Source of the DNA: Winogradskya consettensis
GTDB taxonomy: Bacteria > Actinomycetota > Actinomycetes > Mycobacteriales > Micromonosporaceae
Direction: 5' to 3'
DNA: 64,000 nucleotides
Assembly (NCBI RefSeq): GCF_018332715.1
Contig: NZ_BOQP01000052.1
Location: 248,001 to 312,000 of the forward strand
Below are positions 18,226-26,467 of this stretch, one piece after another (positions within the stretch are counted from its first letter, which is position 1; every line of letters starts with the position of its first letter). Below the pieces are notes generated by a model. The model did not search any database, was not told where the DNA came from, and saw only the letters and a program-made list of their open reading frames with translations. The position numbers and the translations under genes were made by a program.

Positions 18226-19422
18226 ATGCACCGTGACATCATGCCGCGCCGCGTCCATTATGTTGTTTTTATTGCCATTGCTGCGGCATTCGCCGTTCTG
18301 AACTCCGCCGGATCCGCCCTGGCTCACGGCTTCTCGTCGGTGGTCTACGCCGACGTCGCCGGTGCAGGTCAAGGCCACGTCCGGACCTCACTGGGCCTCG
18401 AATACGACCTCTTCATCGTCTCCGTCGCCGATTCCGAAAAGGACGATCCGCTCTTCCGCACCGGAACGGATGCCTTCGAGTCGGGCGATTTCGCGGCTCA
18501 GGCCGCTGCCCTGAACGCCCACAAGGAATCGGCGCTCAAATACGTTTCCACCCGATTCTCCATAGCCACGTGTACGCCCACCCAGATCGGCGACTACACG
18601 GTCGCCGAACGGGACGGCGTTCCGTACGCGACGCTGCTGCTCGACTGGAACTGCCCCGATGCCCGCGGCGAGCACACGGTGACCAGCTCGCTGTTCCCCG
18701 ACGGCGAGGGCTACGTCAAGGGAACGAAGACGATCGTCACGTACAAGCTCGACGCCCGCGAGGGCAGCGCCGCGCTCGACGCGAGCCGCCCGTCGTTCTC
18801 CACCGGCCAGGCCTGGTACCAGCGGTTCTGGGAGTTCTTCCAGCTCGGCGCCGAGCACCTGCTGGGCGGCATCGACCACATCCTGTTCCTGCTGGCCCTG
18901 ATCGCCGGCTCCCGGCGGCTGCGCGAGATCGTGCTCGCGGCCACGAGCTTCACCCTGGCCCACTCGGTGACGTTCATGCTCGCCGCGCTCGGCCTGGTCG
19001 AGGTCCCCGCCCGGGTCGTCGAACCGATCATCGCGCTGTCGATCGCCGTGGTCGCCGCCTGGTATCTCTACCGGCTGTGGCGTCGCGGCTCGCACGCCAC
19101 CGACCTGCCCGACCACGGCCTGGACCGGGCCGGCTGGACGCGGCTGGCCGTGGTCTTCTGCTTCGGCCTGGTGCACGGCCTCGGATTCGCCGGAGCCCTC
19201 GGCATCGACGAAGCGTTCTCCTGGACGTTGCTCTGGTCCCTGCTCGTGTTCAACATCGGCATCGAGGTCGTCCAGTTGTCGATCATCGCCGTCGTCTTCC
19301 CGCTCCTGATCGTGCTGCGGCGGCGTTCGCCGAAGGCCGGCCTCTGGGTCACCGGCCTGCTCGCCGCCGGCGTGACGGTCATGGGAGTGGTGTGGTTCAT
19401 AGAACGGCTGGTCGGAGCCTGA
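18226..19422 (+). CDS. HupE/UreJ-like membrane protein
   Basis: A 398-residue membrane protein. A signal-like helix (about 8-32) leads into an extracytoplasmic beta-rich domain (about 35-190), then six or so membrane helices. The helices carry the His motifs of the HupE/UreJ_2 family: GAEHLLGGIDHILFLLAL, LAHSVTFMLAALG and LVHGLGFAGALG. HupE/UreJ relatives are associated with nickel or cobalt handling. No hydrogenase, urease or cobalamin gene is near, so the metal is a guess. The gene stands alone, divergent from the lipoprotein gene across 128 bp. Confidence 0.75.
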   Translation: MHRDIMPRRVHYVVFIAIAAAFAVLNSAGSALAHGFSSVVYADVAGAGQGHVRTSLGLEYDLFIVSVADSEKDDPLFRTGTDAFESGDFAAQAAALNAHKESALKYVSTRFSIATCTPTQIGDYTVAERDGVPYATLLLDWNCPDARGEHTVTSSLFPDGEGYVKGTKTIVTYKLDAREGSAALDASRPSFSTGQAWYQRFWEFFQLGAEHLLGGIDHILFLLALIAGSRRLREIVLAATSFTLAHSVTFMLAALGLVEVPARVVEPIIALSIAVVAAWYLYRLWRRGSHATDLPDHGLDRAGWTRLAVVFCFGLVHGLGFAGALGIDEAFSWTLLWSLLVFNIGIEVVQLSIIAVVFPLLIVLRRRSPKAGLWVTGLLAAGVTVMGVVWFIERLVGA

Positions 19423-19467
19423 TTCTGCGGAGGTCTTCCGGGAGGCGCCACCAATCGGATCGACGTA

Positions 19468-19489
19468 GTTCATCGTCGGTTCATCGGAC
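19468..19489 (+). promoter_or_regulatory. PHO-box-like direct repeat (PhoP site)
   Basis: Two abutting 11-base units, GTTCATCGTCG and GTTCATCGGAC, match the form of actinobacterial PHO boxes, which are 11-base direct repeats starting GTTCA. The pair lies 50-71 bases upstream of the TTG start of a phosphatase gene, a sensible place for PhoP activation under phosphate starvation. Seen directly: the repeat and spacing. Inferred: PhoP binding. Confidence 0.6.
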
Positions 19490-19538
19490 GGCGACAGCTT
19501 GATCTTGCTTCGCACCTCCTCTCATAGGGACGAAAATC

Positions 19539-21509
19539 TTGAGCACCTCAACGCAGGCCTACGGGCTTGTGCGGCGCCGCGTGGCCGCAGGGGCCACCGC
19601 GGCAGTACTGGGCCTGGGCGCGGTCCTCCTCGTCGGACCGGCGACCCCCGCCAGTGCCGTCCTGGGTGCCGCACCCAGCAGCCTCATCCTCGGGGTGGGC
19701 GCCAACGAGACCCAGCGCATCGTGTCCTGGTACTCCTCGGTGGACACCGCACAGCAGATCCAGCTCGCGCCGGCCGCGTCCGTGGTCAACGGCGTGTTCC
19801 CCGCGAACTCCGCCACGTTCGCCGCGCTCGGCGCCGCGAACATCGCCACCAGCGGCGGCTTCAACCGGCACGCGACGATCACGGGGCTGCAGGAGAACAC
19901 GGCGTACTCGTACCGTGCCGGCTCCGAGGGCAACTGGTCGACGGCGTACAACTTCAAGACGCAGGACTTCGAAGGCGACTACGACTTCCTGTTCTACGGT
20001 GACCCGCAGATCGGCGCCTCCGGCAACGTCGCCAAGGACCAGGCCGGCTGGCAGGACACCCTGGACGTCTCGCTGGCGGCCAACCCCGACGCCGAGCTCC
20101 TCGTGTCGGGCGGCGACCAGGTCGAGACCGCCAACACCGAATCCCAGTGGGACGCGTTCCTCGCGTCCGACAAGCTGCGCCAGTACCCGTGGGCCGCGAC
20201 GATCGGTAACCACGACGTCGGCGGCAAGGCGTACGAGCAGCACCTCTACACGCCGAACACCGACCGCTCGGGCGCCTACTACTCGAACGGCGACCCGGCC
20301 TCGAACACGTCGGGCGGCGACTACTGGTACATCTACAAGGACACGCTGTTCATCGACCTGAACAGCAACTCCTACGCCACCAGCCAGGGTGGCGGCGGTG
20401 ACGCGGCGCACGTCGCGTATGTCACCGACATCATCAACAAGCACGGCTCCGAGGCCAAGTGGAAGGTGCTCGTCTACCACCACTCGATCTACTCGGCCGC
20501 CTCGCACGCCAAGGACGCCGACAACAAGGTCCGCCGCGTCGACTTCCCGACCACGTTCTCCAAGCTCGGCGTCGACCTGGTCCTGCAGGGTCACGACCAC
20601 GTCTACACCCGTAGCTACGAGATCAAGAACGGCGCCAAGGCCAACCCGGACGAGAAGCCGGGCGACGCCGACGTGTTCACCGGTCCCGGTGGCGTCATCT
20701 ACATGACGGCGAACTCGTCGTCGGGCTCGAAGTACTACGACATCACCGCGCCCGACAACAGCGGCACCAGCGGAGCCGGCAACGGCGCCGACCCGTTGAA
20801 GCCCGAGGACTACTGGTACAACTCGGTGCAGAACCAGGAGCACGTCCGCTCGTACGTCAAGGTGCAGGTCCGCAGCGACAAGCTGGTCCTGTCCAACGTC
20901 CGCAGCGGCACCTGCGCGGCCCCGAACGCCTCGGTCGAGGGCGGCCTGTCCTGCACCAACACCGCGGACGGCCAGCCCGTCGGCTCCATCGTCGACAAGG
21001 TGACGGTCCACCCGTACACCGCCGACGGCCAGGAGATCCAGGTCAACGTGCCGAACGCCGCCCCGGGCGAGTTCGGCTGGACGATCGACGGCTACAACGG
21101 CCTGGTCGACCTCGGCACCGCGCAGGACCACAACGGCGAGTACTTCGGTGCCACCGGCAAGATCAACCCGATCCTTGTCTCCGACACCCGTCGTACGCTC
21201 TCGCCCTGGTCGCTCTCGGCCAGCGTGGGTGACTTCAAGGACGCCGACAAGACGTTCTCCGGCTCGTACCTCGGCTGGACGCCGCAGGTGCTCACCGCCG
21301 GCGCCGGCGCGAAGGCCGGCTCGCCGGTCAAGTCCGCCTACGACGACGGTGGCCAGGGCCTCGGCGTCGCCCGCAGCCTCGCGGCGGGCGACCAGGGTCA
21401 CCCCAAGGGCACTGCCCGCCTCGGCGCCGACCTGGATCTGAAGATCCCGGGCACGGTCGACAAGGGCAGCTACCGCGGCACCCTGACGATCACCGCACTG
21501 AGCAGCTGA
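19539..21509 (+). CDS. Secreted purple-acid-phosphatase-like enzyme fused to a WxL-like domain
   Basis: A 656-residue exported protein. The signal peptide ends near residue 40 (TPASA). A fibronectin-like PAP N-domain (45-140) is followed by a calcineurin-like metallophosphoesterase core (150-430). Metal-ligand motifs are in order: FYGDPQIG, SGGDQVE, IGNHDVGG, VYHHSIYS, LQGHDHVY. The C-terminal 150 residues look like a WxL domain: PILVSDTRRTLSPWSLSASV followed by SYLGWTPQV and a final GSYRGTLTITAL strand. WxL domains attach proteins to peptidoglycan in Gram-positives and are usually partnered by DUF916 proteins; one is encoded directly downstream. Likely role: cell-wall-bound phosphate scavenging. 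The TTG start follows an AGGGA site. Confidence 0.85.
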   Translation: MSTSTQAYGLVRRRVAAGATAAVLGLGAVLLVGPATPASAVLGAAPSSLILGVGANETQRIVSWYSSVDTAQQIQLAPAASVVNGVFPANSATFAALGAANIATSGGFNRHATITGLQENTAYSYRAGSEGNWSTAYNFKTQDFEGDYDFLFYGDPQIGASGNVAKDQAGWQDTLDVSLAANPDAELLVSGGDQVETANTESQWDAFLASDKLRQYPWAATIGNHDVGGKAYEQHLYTPNTDRSGAYYSNGDPASNTSGGDYWYIYKDTLFIDLNSNSYATSQGGGGDAAHVAYVTDIINKHGSEAKWKVLVYHHSIYSAASHAKDADNKVRRVDFPTTFSKLGVDLVLQGHDHVYTRSYEIKNGAKANPDEKPGDADVFTGPGGVIYMTANSSSGSKYYDITAPDNSGTSGAGNGADPLKPEDYWYNSVQNQEHVRSYVKVQVRSDKLVLSNVRSGTCAAPNASVEGGLSCTNTADGQPVGSIVDKVTVHPYTADGQEIQVNVPNAAPGEFGWTIDGYNGLVDLGTAQDHNGEYFGATGKINPILVSDTRRTLSPWSLSASVGDFKDADKTFSGSYLGWTPQVLTAGAGAKAGSPVKSAYDDGGQGLGVARSLAAGDQGHPKGTARLGADLDLKIPGTVDKGSYRGTLTITALSS

Positions 21510-21523
21510 CCTTTCAGGAAATC

Positions 21524-21553
21524 GGTGGGGGCGGGCTCCGGCCCGCTCCCACC
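21524..21553 (+). terminator. Intrinsic terminator or attenuator hairpin
   Basis: GGTGGGGGCGGGC and GCCCGCTCCCACC form a 13-bp stem (one G-U pair) around a TCCG loop, directly after the phosphatase stop codon. The DUF916 gene starts 20 bases later, so the hairpin may reduce rather than end read-through. Confidence 0.65.
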
Positions 21554-21572
21554 CCAGCTTTAGGACTCATAG

Positions 21573-22613
21573 ATGTACGCCTTCGTCAGAAAATCCGCCC
21601 TGGCCCTGCTCGCCACCGTCGCTGTCGTCGGCGTGGGTGCCAGTCCCGCCCTGGCGGACGAGGGCGACGTCACCTGGACGGTCCGGACCGCCTCGAACAA
21701 GTTCGGCGAGGCCCGCTCCAGCTACACGTACTCGATGAACCCCGGTGCCCCCACCAAGGACGCAATGGTCGTCGCCAATCGGGGCAAGGACCCGCTGACC
21801 CTCACGGTCTACGCCGCGGACGGGTTCACCACCGACACCGGGCAGCTCGATCTGCGTACCAAGGATCAGAAGCCCGTCGGGATCGGCGCCTGGCTGAAGA
21901 CCGACCGGGCCAGCATCTCGCTCGCCCCCGGCAAGACCACCGAGGTCCCCTTCACGGTCACGGTCCCGGCCAACGCCACCCCCGGTGACTATGTGGGCGG
22001 CATCATCACCTCGCTGACCCAGCCCAGCGACCAGCCCGGCATCAACGTCGAGCGCCGCCTCGGCATCCGGGTGAAGCTGCGCGTCGGCGGAGACCTCGCC
22101 CCCAGCCTCGCGATCGAGAACTTCAACCTCGACTACAACGGCACGTTCAACCCGTTCGCCAAGGGCAACGCCACCGTCAGCTACACGATCCACAACACCG
22201 GCAACGCGGCCATGTCGACCCAGCAGTCGGTCTCCGTCGCGGGCCCCTTCGGCTGGTTCCGCACCTCCCCGGCCGAGTTGGCGATGCCCCCGGAGCTCCT
22301 CCCCGGTGAGAGCTGGAAGGTCACGGCCCCCGTCAACGGCATCACCCCCGCCATCTGGCTGGCCGCCACCGCCGACCTCTCCCCGGTGATCACCGACGCT
22401 TCCGGCTCGACCACCACGCTGAAGAAGGTCACCGCCACCGCCCACGGCTGGGCCATCCCCTGGACGCTCCTCGCCGCACTGGTCCTCCTGATCGCCGCCG
22501 CGATCATCACTCGAATCGCCCTCCGCCGCCGCCGCACCCAGCGCAAACTGCGCGAGGACGCCCGCGTCGAGGAAGCCGTCAAGCAAGCCCTGCTATCCCA
22601 TGAGCCGGCTTAG
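21573..22613 (+). CDS. DUF916 (WxL-interacting) membrane-anchored cell-surface protein
   Basis: A 346-residue protein. The signal peptide ends at PALA (about 27). A DUF916 domain (30-150, with GDYVGGIITSL and VERRLGIRVKLRV marking its end) is followed by a DUF3324-like Ig domain (155-280), one membrane helix (about 290-312), and a basic then acidic cytosolic tail. In Firmicutes this architecture belongs to WxL-interacting proteins that anchor WxL proteins to the wall. Its position right behind a phosphatase with a WxL-like tail supports the same pairing. The last 21 bases overlap the 3' end of the convergent ESX-type gene. Confidence 0.82.
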   Translation: MYAFVRKSALALLATVAVVGVGASPALADEGDVTWTVRTASNKFGEARSSYTYSMNPGAPTKDAMVVANRGKDPLTLTVYAADGFTTDTGQLDLRTKDQKPVGIGAWLKTDRASISLAPGKTTEVPFTVTVPANATPGDYVGGIITSLTQPSDQPGINVERRLGIRVKLRVGGDLAPSLAIENFNLDYNGTFNPFAKGNATVSYTIHNTGNAAMSTQQSVSVAGPFGWFRTSPAELAMPPELLPGESWKVTAPVNGITPAIWLAATADLSPVITDASGSTTTLKKVTATAHGWAIPWTLLAALVLLIAAAIITRIALRRRRTQRKLREDARVEEAVKQALLSHEPA

Positions 22614-23285
22614 GTTCGTAAGACTGCTGATCAGAGCCGTCGTATAACCGAGGATCCGGGCCGCCCACTTCACAACCGCCGACGCGATCTGGGCGGCCAC
22701 CACCGGAATCGTCACCACCAGCAACGACTCCGCGGCCCACACGATCACCCGCGCCACCAGATCGGCGATCAGATCCCGCACGATCTCCCGCGTGAACTGA
22801 ACAAGATTCCCCGCCGCCTGCGTAGCCGACGACATCGCGTGCGAAAGCAGCCCCAGCCCGTCCAGCGCATCAACGTTGTTGACCATCAGAGCCCGATAGG
22901 AATCGGCAGCCGCCCCCTGCCAGTCGGGCAGGTCACCGGCCAGCGACGACTGCAGCTCAGCAGCCATGGCCTGCAGCCTGCCACCCATGTTCCCCCAGGT
23001 CGCGGCGTGCGAAGCCACCCGATCCGGAATGCCGGCCAGCCGATCGAGAACCTGCCGCAACGGCTCGAAATACTCCATCGCCCAGCCGAGCCCATTGGAC
23101 AACAGCGCACTGAACGGGTCCAACACAGTCGCCGCGGCCTCCACAGCGAAAGCCCCACCGGCAAGCGCCTGATCAACCCAACTGCCGCTGTCCACAGCCT
23201 GATAAAGCCCCTGAAAGCCCTCCGCCAGCGAAGCACCCGTCCACGCCGTCCGGGTCGACGTCACCGGAGCCACCAGATCGGACAT
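22593..23285 (-). CDS. WXG100/ESX-type helical protein
   Basis: A 230-residue helical protein. The first part ends in GDLPDWQGAAADSYRALM (about 118-135), where W-Q-G is the WXG turn of the ESAT-6/WXG100 fold. A C-terminal hydrophobic region (about 165-215) could form one or two membrane helices or a pore-like hairpin. Proteins of this form are secreted by, or act with, type VII (ESX) systems. It is the last gene of a five-gene operon and its start overlaps the EspC-like stop by one base (TGATG). No EccC ATPase is in the window, so the secretion machinery must be elsewhere. Confidence 0.7.
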   Translation of the reverse strand: MSDLVAPVTSTRTAWTGASLAEGFQGLYQAVDSGSWVDQALAGGAFAVEAAATVLDPFSALLSNGLGWAMEYFEPLRQVLDRLAGIPDRVASHAATWGNMGGRLQAMAAELQSSLAGDLPDWQGAAADSYRALMVNNVDALDGLGLLSHAMSSATQAAGNLVQFTREIVRDLIADLVARVIVWAAESLLVVTIPVVAAQIASAVVKWAARILGYTTALISSLTNLSRLMG

Positions 23286-23596
23286 CAGGCCCGCCCGGCA
23301 CTGCGAATCTGCTCCGCCGCAGCCTCATCGATCCGGTCATAATCCCGCCCCGTCCGCACCAAGGCGTCACTCACCAACCGCAAACTCTCTTCCACGTACG
23401 CAATCAGCTCGTCCTGCCGCCGATGCCGCCCCTCGAGAATCCCGGAGACCCACCCACACAGAACCCCGTAAGCAGCATCATCCCGAGCAATCGCCGCACT
23501 GGCCCCCCGAACATCCCCGAACTGCTGAACAATGGCATCCACCCGCGTCGCATGCGCCCGAATCTGCTGCGCATCAACGGCAAATCCCTCAGCCAT
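23285..23596 (-). CDS. EspC/DUF2580-like ESX-associated protein
   Basis: A 103-residue helical protein (starting MAEGFAVDAQQIRAHA) with the profile of EspC-like ESX secretion-associated proteins: FxVDxxxLRxHAxxVD at the start, a central CGWVSGILEGRHRR turn and a coiled second helix. The start at 23596 was chosen because the residues upstream in frame come from the overlapping YbaB-like gene. It overlaps that gene by 8 bases and the next gene by one, so the three are translationally coupled. Probably a secretion partner of the WXG100-like protein. Confidence 0.68.
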   Translation of the reverse strand: MAEGFAVDAQQIRAHATRVDAIVQQFGDVRGASAAIARDDAAYGVLCGWVSGILEGRHRRQDELIAYVEESLRLVSDALVRTGRDYDRIDEAAAEQIRSAGRA

Positions 23597-23984
23597 CGGC
23601 CAGTCCCCCTCGCAGCTGTTGCTCCACCCGCGCGGCAATCGTCCGCGCCGCCACAGACTCATCGCCCACCGTGTCGCTGATGATCTGCCGGGACCGCTCA
23701 GCAGCTCGCACCTTCGCAGCCCGCAGAGCCGCCATCAACGCCCGAGACACCACATCCGGCGCGACCCGCTGAATCCGCTCACTGAACCGGGCATCGACCA
23801 GCACCCCACCGGAATCAATGGTGACCTCGACGAGCCCACCCTCATCCTCCGCCGTGACCCGCAATTCCCCGAGCCGATCACTCATCGCCTGCGTATCCGC
23901 GGCCACCCGATCAATCCGGCTCTTCCACCCCCGCAGATAAGCCACCGACTCATCCGGATCAAGAAACCCACCCACACCAACCAT
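23589..23984 (-). CDS. YbaB/EbfC-family protein of an ESX operon
   Basis: A 131-residue protein with the YbaB/EbfC pattern: an N-terminal helix, then LGELRVTAEDEGGLVEVTIDSGGVLVDARFS (beta strands) and a C-terminal helical tail. YbaB binds DNA as a dimer, but many actinobacterial versions sit before EspC- and WXG100-like genes and their role there is unclear. The ATG at 23984 is preferred to one at 24002, which adds six residues with no family counterpart. The gap to the immunity gene upstream is 40 bases. Confidence 0.68.
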   Translation of the reverse strand: MVGVGGFLDPDESVAYLRGWKSRIDRVAADTQAMSDRLGELRVTAEDEGGLVEVTIDSGGVLVDARFSERIQRVAPDVVSRALMAALRAAKVRAAERSRQIISDTVGDESVAARTIAARVEQQLRGGLADG

Positions 23985-24024
23985 CAGCACCCACCCCCGC
24001 ACTGACCTTCGTCAATACCAAATC

Positions 24025-24384
24025 CTAACCTGCTTCGGCCCGCCCAATCACCTCACGAAGCACCTGAGCAAGCTCCCCCAAGAACCGGGCCGCCCCCTCA
24101 TCCGAAGGATCATCAAGTACCCAGTTCCCCTCCCAAGCCACCAGCCGCGAAAGCACCCCAGCCGCCGGCCGCTCCGCCAAAACCGCCTCAATCGCCTTCA
24201 AGTCCTGCCGCAACGACGAGACGTTGTACCCGGCGGTGTAAAGAAAATCGGCCCGCATCTCCTCGACGCCATCCGCCTCGGGCAGATACCGCGCGACGAA
24301 ATCTTGGAGCACCTTCATCGACGAGCGGGCATCACGCTCTGCCATCCGCGCCCGTAGCGGCTCGGGCAGGTCAGACATGTCCAT
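24025..24384 (-). CDS. Putative immunity protein (CdiI-like)
   Basis: A 119-residue acidic, helical, cytosolic protein. Its placement 2 bases after a CdiA-CT-like RNase toxin gene, its small size and its lack of a signal peptide are what is expected of the cognate immunity protein. The segment FLYTAGYNVSSLRQDLKAIEAVL is reminiscent of CdiI-type immunity families. Family assignment is weak; the role as immunity protein is mostly inferred from context. Confidence 0.55.
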   Translation of the reverse strand: MDMSDLPEPLRARMAERDARSSMKVLQDFVARYLPEADGVEEMRADFLYTAGYNVSSLRQDLKAIEAVLAERPAAGVLSRLVAWEGNWVLDDPSDEGAARFLGELAQVLREVIGRAEAG

Positions 24385-24386
24385 GA

Positions 24387-25118
24387 CTACATTGTCCCCG
24401 TCGGATAGGCGGTGATCAGGTAAGGCTGCGGCGGATCCGACCCGGGAACCACCTTGATCACCACTTTGACAAAACTGGTTGCCGCGCGGTGAGCATCCGG
24501 AGGCGCGTGCTGGCCCATATTGGCGTTGTAGTAACCCTCGCCAACGCGGTGCCCCGCGTCAAAGCTGGCGCTGTGTGCACCATCGATCGCGAGGTTGCTT
24601 CGGATGGTCTCCCAGTTGGCCCGAACATAATTGTTGACCTCGCGGTTCATGGTCACCGGGTCGTCCCACCGGTAGGACCAGTTCTCCTTCTTCGGCCACC
24701 CGGTGTCGTTGTAGATCCGGCCTTCGATGGTTTTCCCATTCGGATCGCGCGCCAACGGAATGTCGGCGCCGTGCCGGTCAACAGTGTGGGCGGCATCGCC
24801 AGGTCCATAACCGCCGTGTGCCGCGTCGTTGGCCGCGACGTCAATCGTGGGAGGCGAGTCACCGAACCTGTCATAACGAGCCATGATCTCGGCCATCGGG
24901 TCGGGACTACTGGGATCAGGCGCGAACGATCCGGGATTCGTCCCGCCGGAGTCGCCGCCGACGACGCCCTGATCCGGGCGGCCGCGCTGCGCGACCTGCT
25001 CGATCGTCGCCTGCGCCGCGTTGATGTTGTCGGCAGGAACCCTACGAGGACGGCCGCCACTGGAAGACGACCCGCCGTCATCTCCGCCGTGTGGTCCCCG
25101 AGGTCTCCCCGTCACCAT
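24387..25118 (-). CDS. Polymorphic toxin with CdiA-CT RNase-A-like domain
   Basis: A 243-residue protein. The N-terminal 100 residues are disordered (Gly/Ser/Pro/Arg/Asp-rich). Residues 105-243 resemble the bacterial CdiA-CT RNase A domain: AHTVDRHG (His111, His116), a following Leu-rich strand with Arg134, RANWETIRSNLA helix, and a closing LITAYPTG with Thr236 and Tyr238. These His/Arg/Thr/Tyr positions fit the proposed RNA-cleaving site. There is no signal peptide or classic LXG/WXG leader, so export probably depends on the helical proteins encoded downstream. First gene of the five-gene operon; its immunity gene follows at once. Confidence 0.68.
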   Translation of the reverse strand: MVTGRPRGPHGGDDGGSSSSGGRPRRVPADNINAAQATIEQVAQRGRPDQGVVGGDSGGTNPGSFAPDPSSPDPMAEIMARYDRFGDSPPTIDVAANDAAHGGYGPGDAAHTVDRHGADIPLARDPNGKTIEGRIYNDTGWPKKENWSYRWDDPVTMNREVNNYVRANWETIRSNLAIDGAHSASFDAGHRVGEGYYNANMGQHAPPDAHRAATSFVKVVIKVVPGSDPPQPYLITAYPTGTM

Positions 25119-25199
25119 CTGTCCGATCGGCCATGCTCCGAGCCGAAAACCCGTGACCGTCGCCGCAGCCTAACAATCCAAGAAGATCAATAGGACAGG

Positions 25200-25874
25200 T
25201 CAGAGTTCGCCACTGCTCGAAGGCAACGGCACCGACCCGGGCTCAACCAACCCCGCGACCGGCGGCGTCGGGTTCACGGGCGGATCAGCAGAAGGACTGG
25301 GACTGACCGCCGGACTCACAATCAACGCCGGCGCCGGCTCGGGTGTTGTCGGTCCGGGTGTTGTCGGCTCGGGTGTTGTCGGCTCGGGTGCTGTCGGCTC
25401 GGGTGCTGTCGGCGCGGCCGATGGTTCGATGACGGGCGTGACCCGCAGTGGCGCAACCTCATCCCCCACCGTCACCGCCACACCAATCCCAGGCGCGGAA
25501 GCCCAGTTGTCCCCCACAACCGCAACAACGCCATAAACCCACCGCCCATCAGGCACACCGCGCTCAACACACCGAGTTCCGCCGACAAACCCAGAACACC
25601 CCGCAGCACTCTCGCCAGTAGCCGCATCAATCCGAACGACCCGATACCCCCGCACCGGTAGCCCCACAACGGCATCCCACCGCACCCGGACCACAGACCC
25701 GCGCACAGTCACCGTCGGCACAGGACCGGCAGGCAGCACCACAGCCCGCACCCCCGCAGCAGCGCCCGCCGACGACGCCCCCGCGTCCCAAGCGGCAAGC
25801 GCACCCACCGGTGCACCAAGCACCGCAACCACGGCAAGCCCCGCACCAGCCAGCCCGTAAGTCATACGTCTCAT
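25200..25874 (-). CDS. Secreted protein with fibronectin-like domain and Pro/Thr/Glu tail
   Basis: A 224-residue exported protein. The signal peptide MRRMTYGLAGAGLAVVAVLG is followed by an AWDAGASSAG stretch. One FN3-like domain follows (about 45-130; TVTVRGSVVRVRWDAV and YRVVRID strands) with two Cys that may pair (GCSGF, TRCVE), then a long Pro/Thr/Glu tail. No sorting signal is seen. An upstream in-frame start exists but would run through the neighbouring gene in another frame; the ATG at 25874 gives the proper signal peptide. It follows the TasA-like gene by 77 bp on the same strand and is probably co-transcribed. Function unknown; surface structural role inferred. Confidence 0.65.
   Translation of the reverse strand: MRRMTYGLAGAGLAVVAVLGAPVGALAAWDAGASSAGAAAGVRAVVLPAGPVPTVTVRGSVVRVRWDAVVGLPVRGYRVVRIDAATGESAAGCSGFVGGTRCVERGVPDGRWVYGVVAVVGDNWASAPGIGVAVTVGDEVAPLRVTPVIEPSAAPTAPEPTAPEPTTPEPTTPGPTTPEPAPALIVSPAVSPSPSADPPVNPTPPVAGLVEPGSVPLPSSSGEL
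25336..25410. repeat. Five 15-bp tandem repeats coding a PT/E tail
   Basis: Five near-identical units of the form GGCTCGGGTGTTGTC (plus strand) encode a repeated E-P-T-T/A-P pentapeptide in the tail of the secreted protein. Differences between units are single bases, which suggests recent slippage expansion. Confidence 0.85.
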
Positions 25875-25951
25875 AGCTGCGCTCCAGAAATACGGATGGC
25901 GAGGCGCAGGTGTCGCTGCGCCCCGCCATCCGAGCCATCCGAGAAGGTGGG

Positions 25952-26467
25952 TTACTTCGCGGCGCTGGCGCCGGTGACCTTGACGGGGATGCTGAAGGTG
26001 GCGCCCTGGCAGCCGTCCTCCGAGTTGTTGATCATGCGTACGGAGTCGGTGAGCTTGAAGGTCTTGGTCTCGCCGGCGCCGAGCTGGAGGGCGAGGCCGG
26101 AGAGCAGCCCGTCGCTGCCGATGGTGCCGGTGCTGAAGTCGCCGAAGTAGATGCCGGTGTTGATGCAGGTGGAGCCGCTGAGCGGGGTGGCGGTGACGCC
26201 GTCCGACGGAGTCCACTTGATGGTGTTGATCTCGACCGGGTAGCTGTTCGGGTTCTTGATTTTGATGACCGAGTCGCCGGTGGCGCCGGGGTAGAGCGTG
26301 GCGGCCGTGGTGGCTTCGGTGATCTTCAGGTCCTGCGCCTGGCCGGCCTTGGCGTACGCGTTGCCTTCGCCCTTGGCGATCCAGGCGGCGTAGGCGGCGG
26401 TGCCGGCCGCGCCCAGGACGGCGGCCGTGGCGGTGACGGCGATGACCCGCTTCACAGACTTGCGCAT
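25952..26467 (-). CDS. Secreted TasA/camelysin-like protein
   Basis: A 171-residue exported protein. A basic start MRKSVKRVIAV leads into a signal sequence ending near AAYAAW, the form seen in TasA/CalY-like proteins processed by SipW-type peptidases. The mature part is a beta-sandwich (LYPGATGDSVIKIKNPNSYPVEI) with two Cys (STCINT, DGCQG) placed for a disulfide. Such proteins can form fibres, but no SipW peptidase is nearby, so that role is only suggested. An excellent GGAGGAG site lies 7 bases before the ATG. A long leader precedes it (see 26500-26625). Confidence 0.6.
   Translation of the reverse strand: MRKSVKRVIAVTATAAVLGAAGTAAYAAWIAKGEGNAYAKAGQAQDLKITEATTAATLYPGATGDSVIKIKNPNSYPVEINTIKWTPSDGVTATPLSGSTCINTGIYFGDFSTGTIGSDGLLSGLALQLGAGETKTFKLTDSVRMINNSEDGCQGATFSIPVKVTGASAAK

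Noticed and set aside
19548..21401. 617-codon antisense frame in the phosphatase gene
   Set aside because: Val/Arg/Gly-rich shadow; the plus-strand frame has all metallophosphoesterase motifs and a signal peptide.
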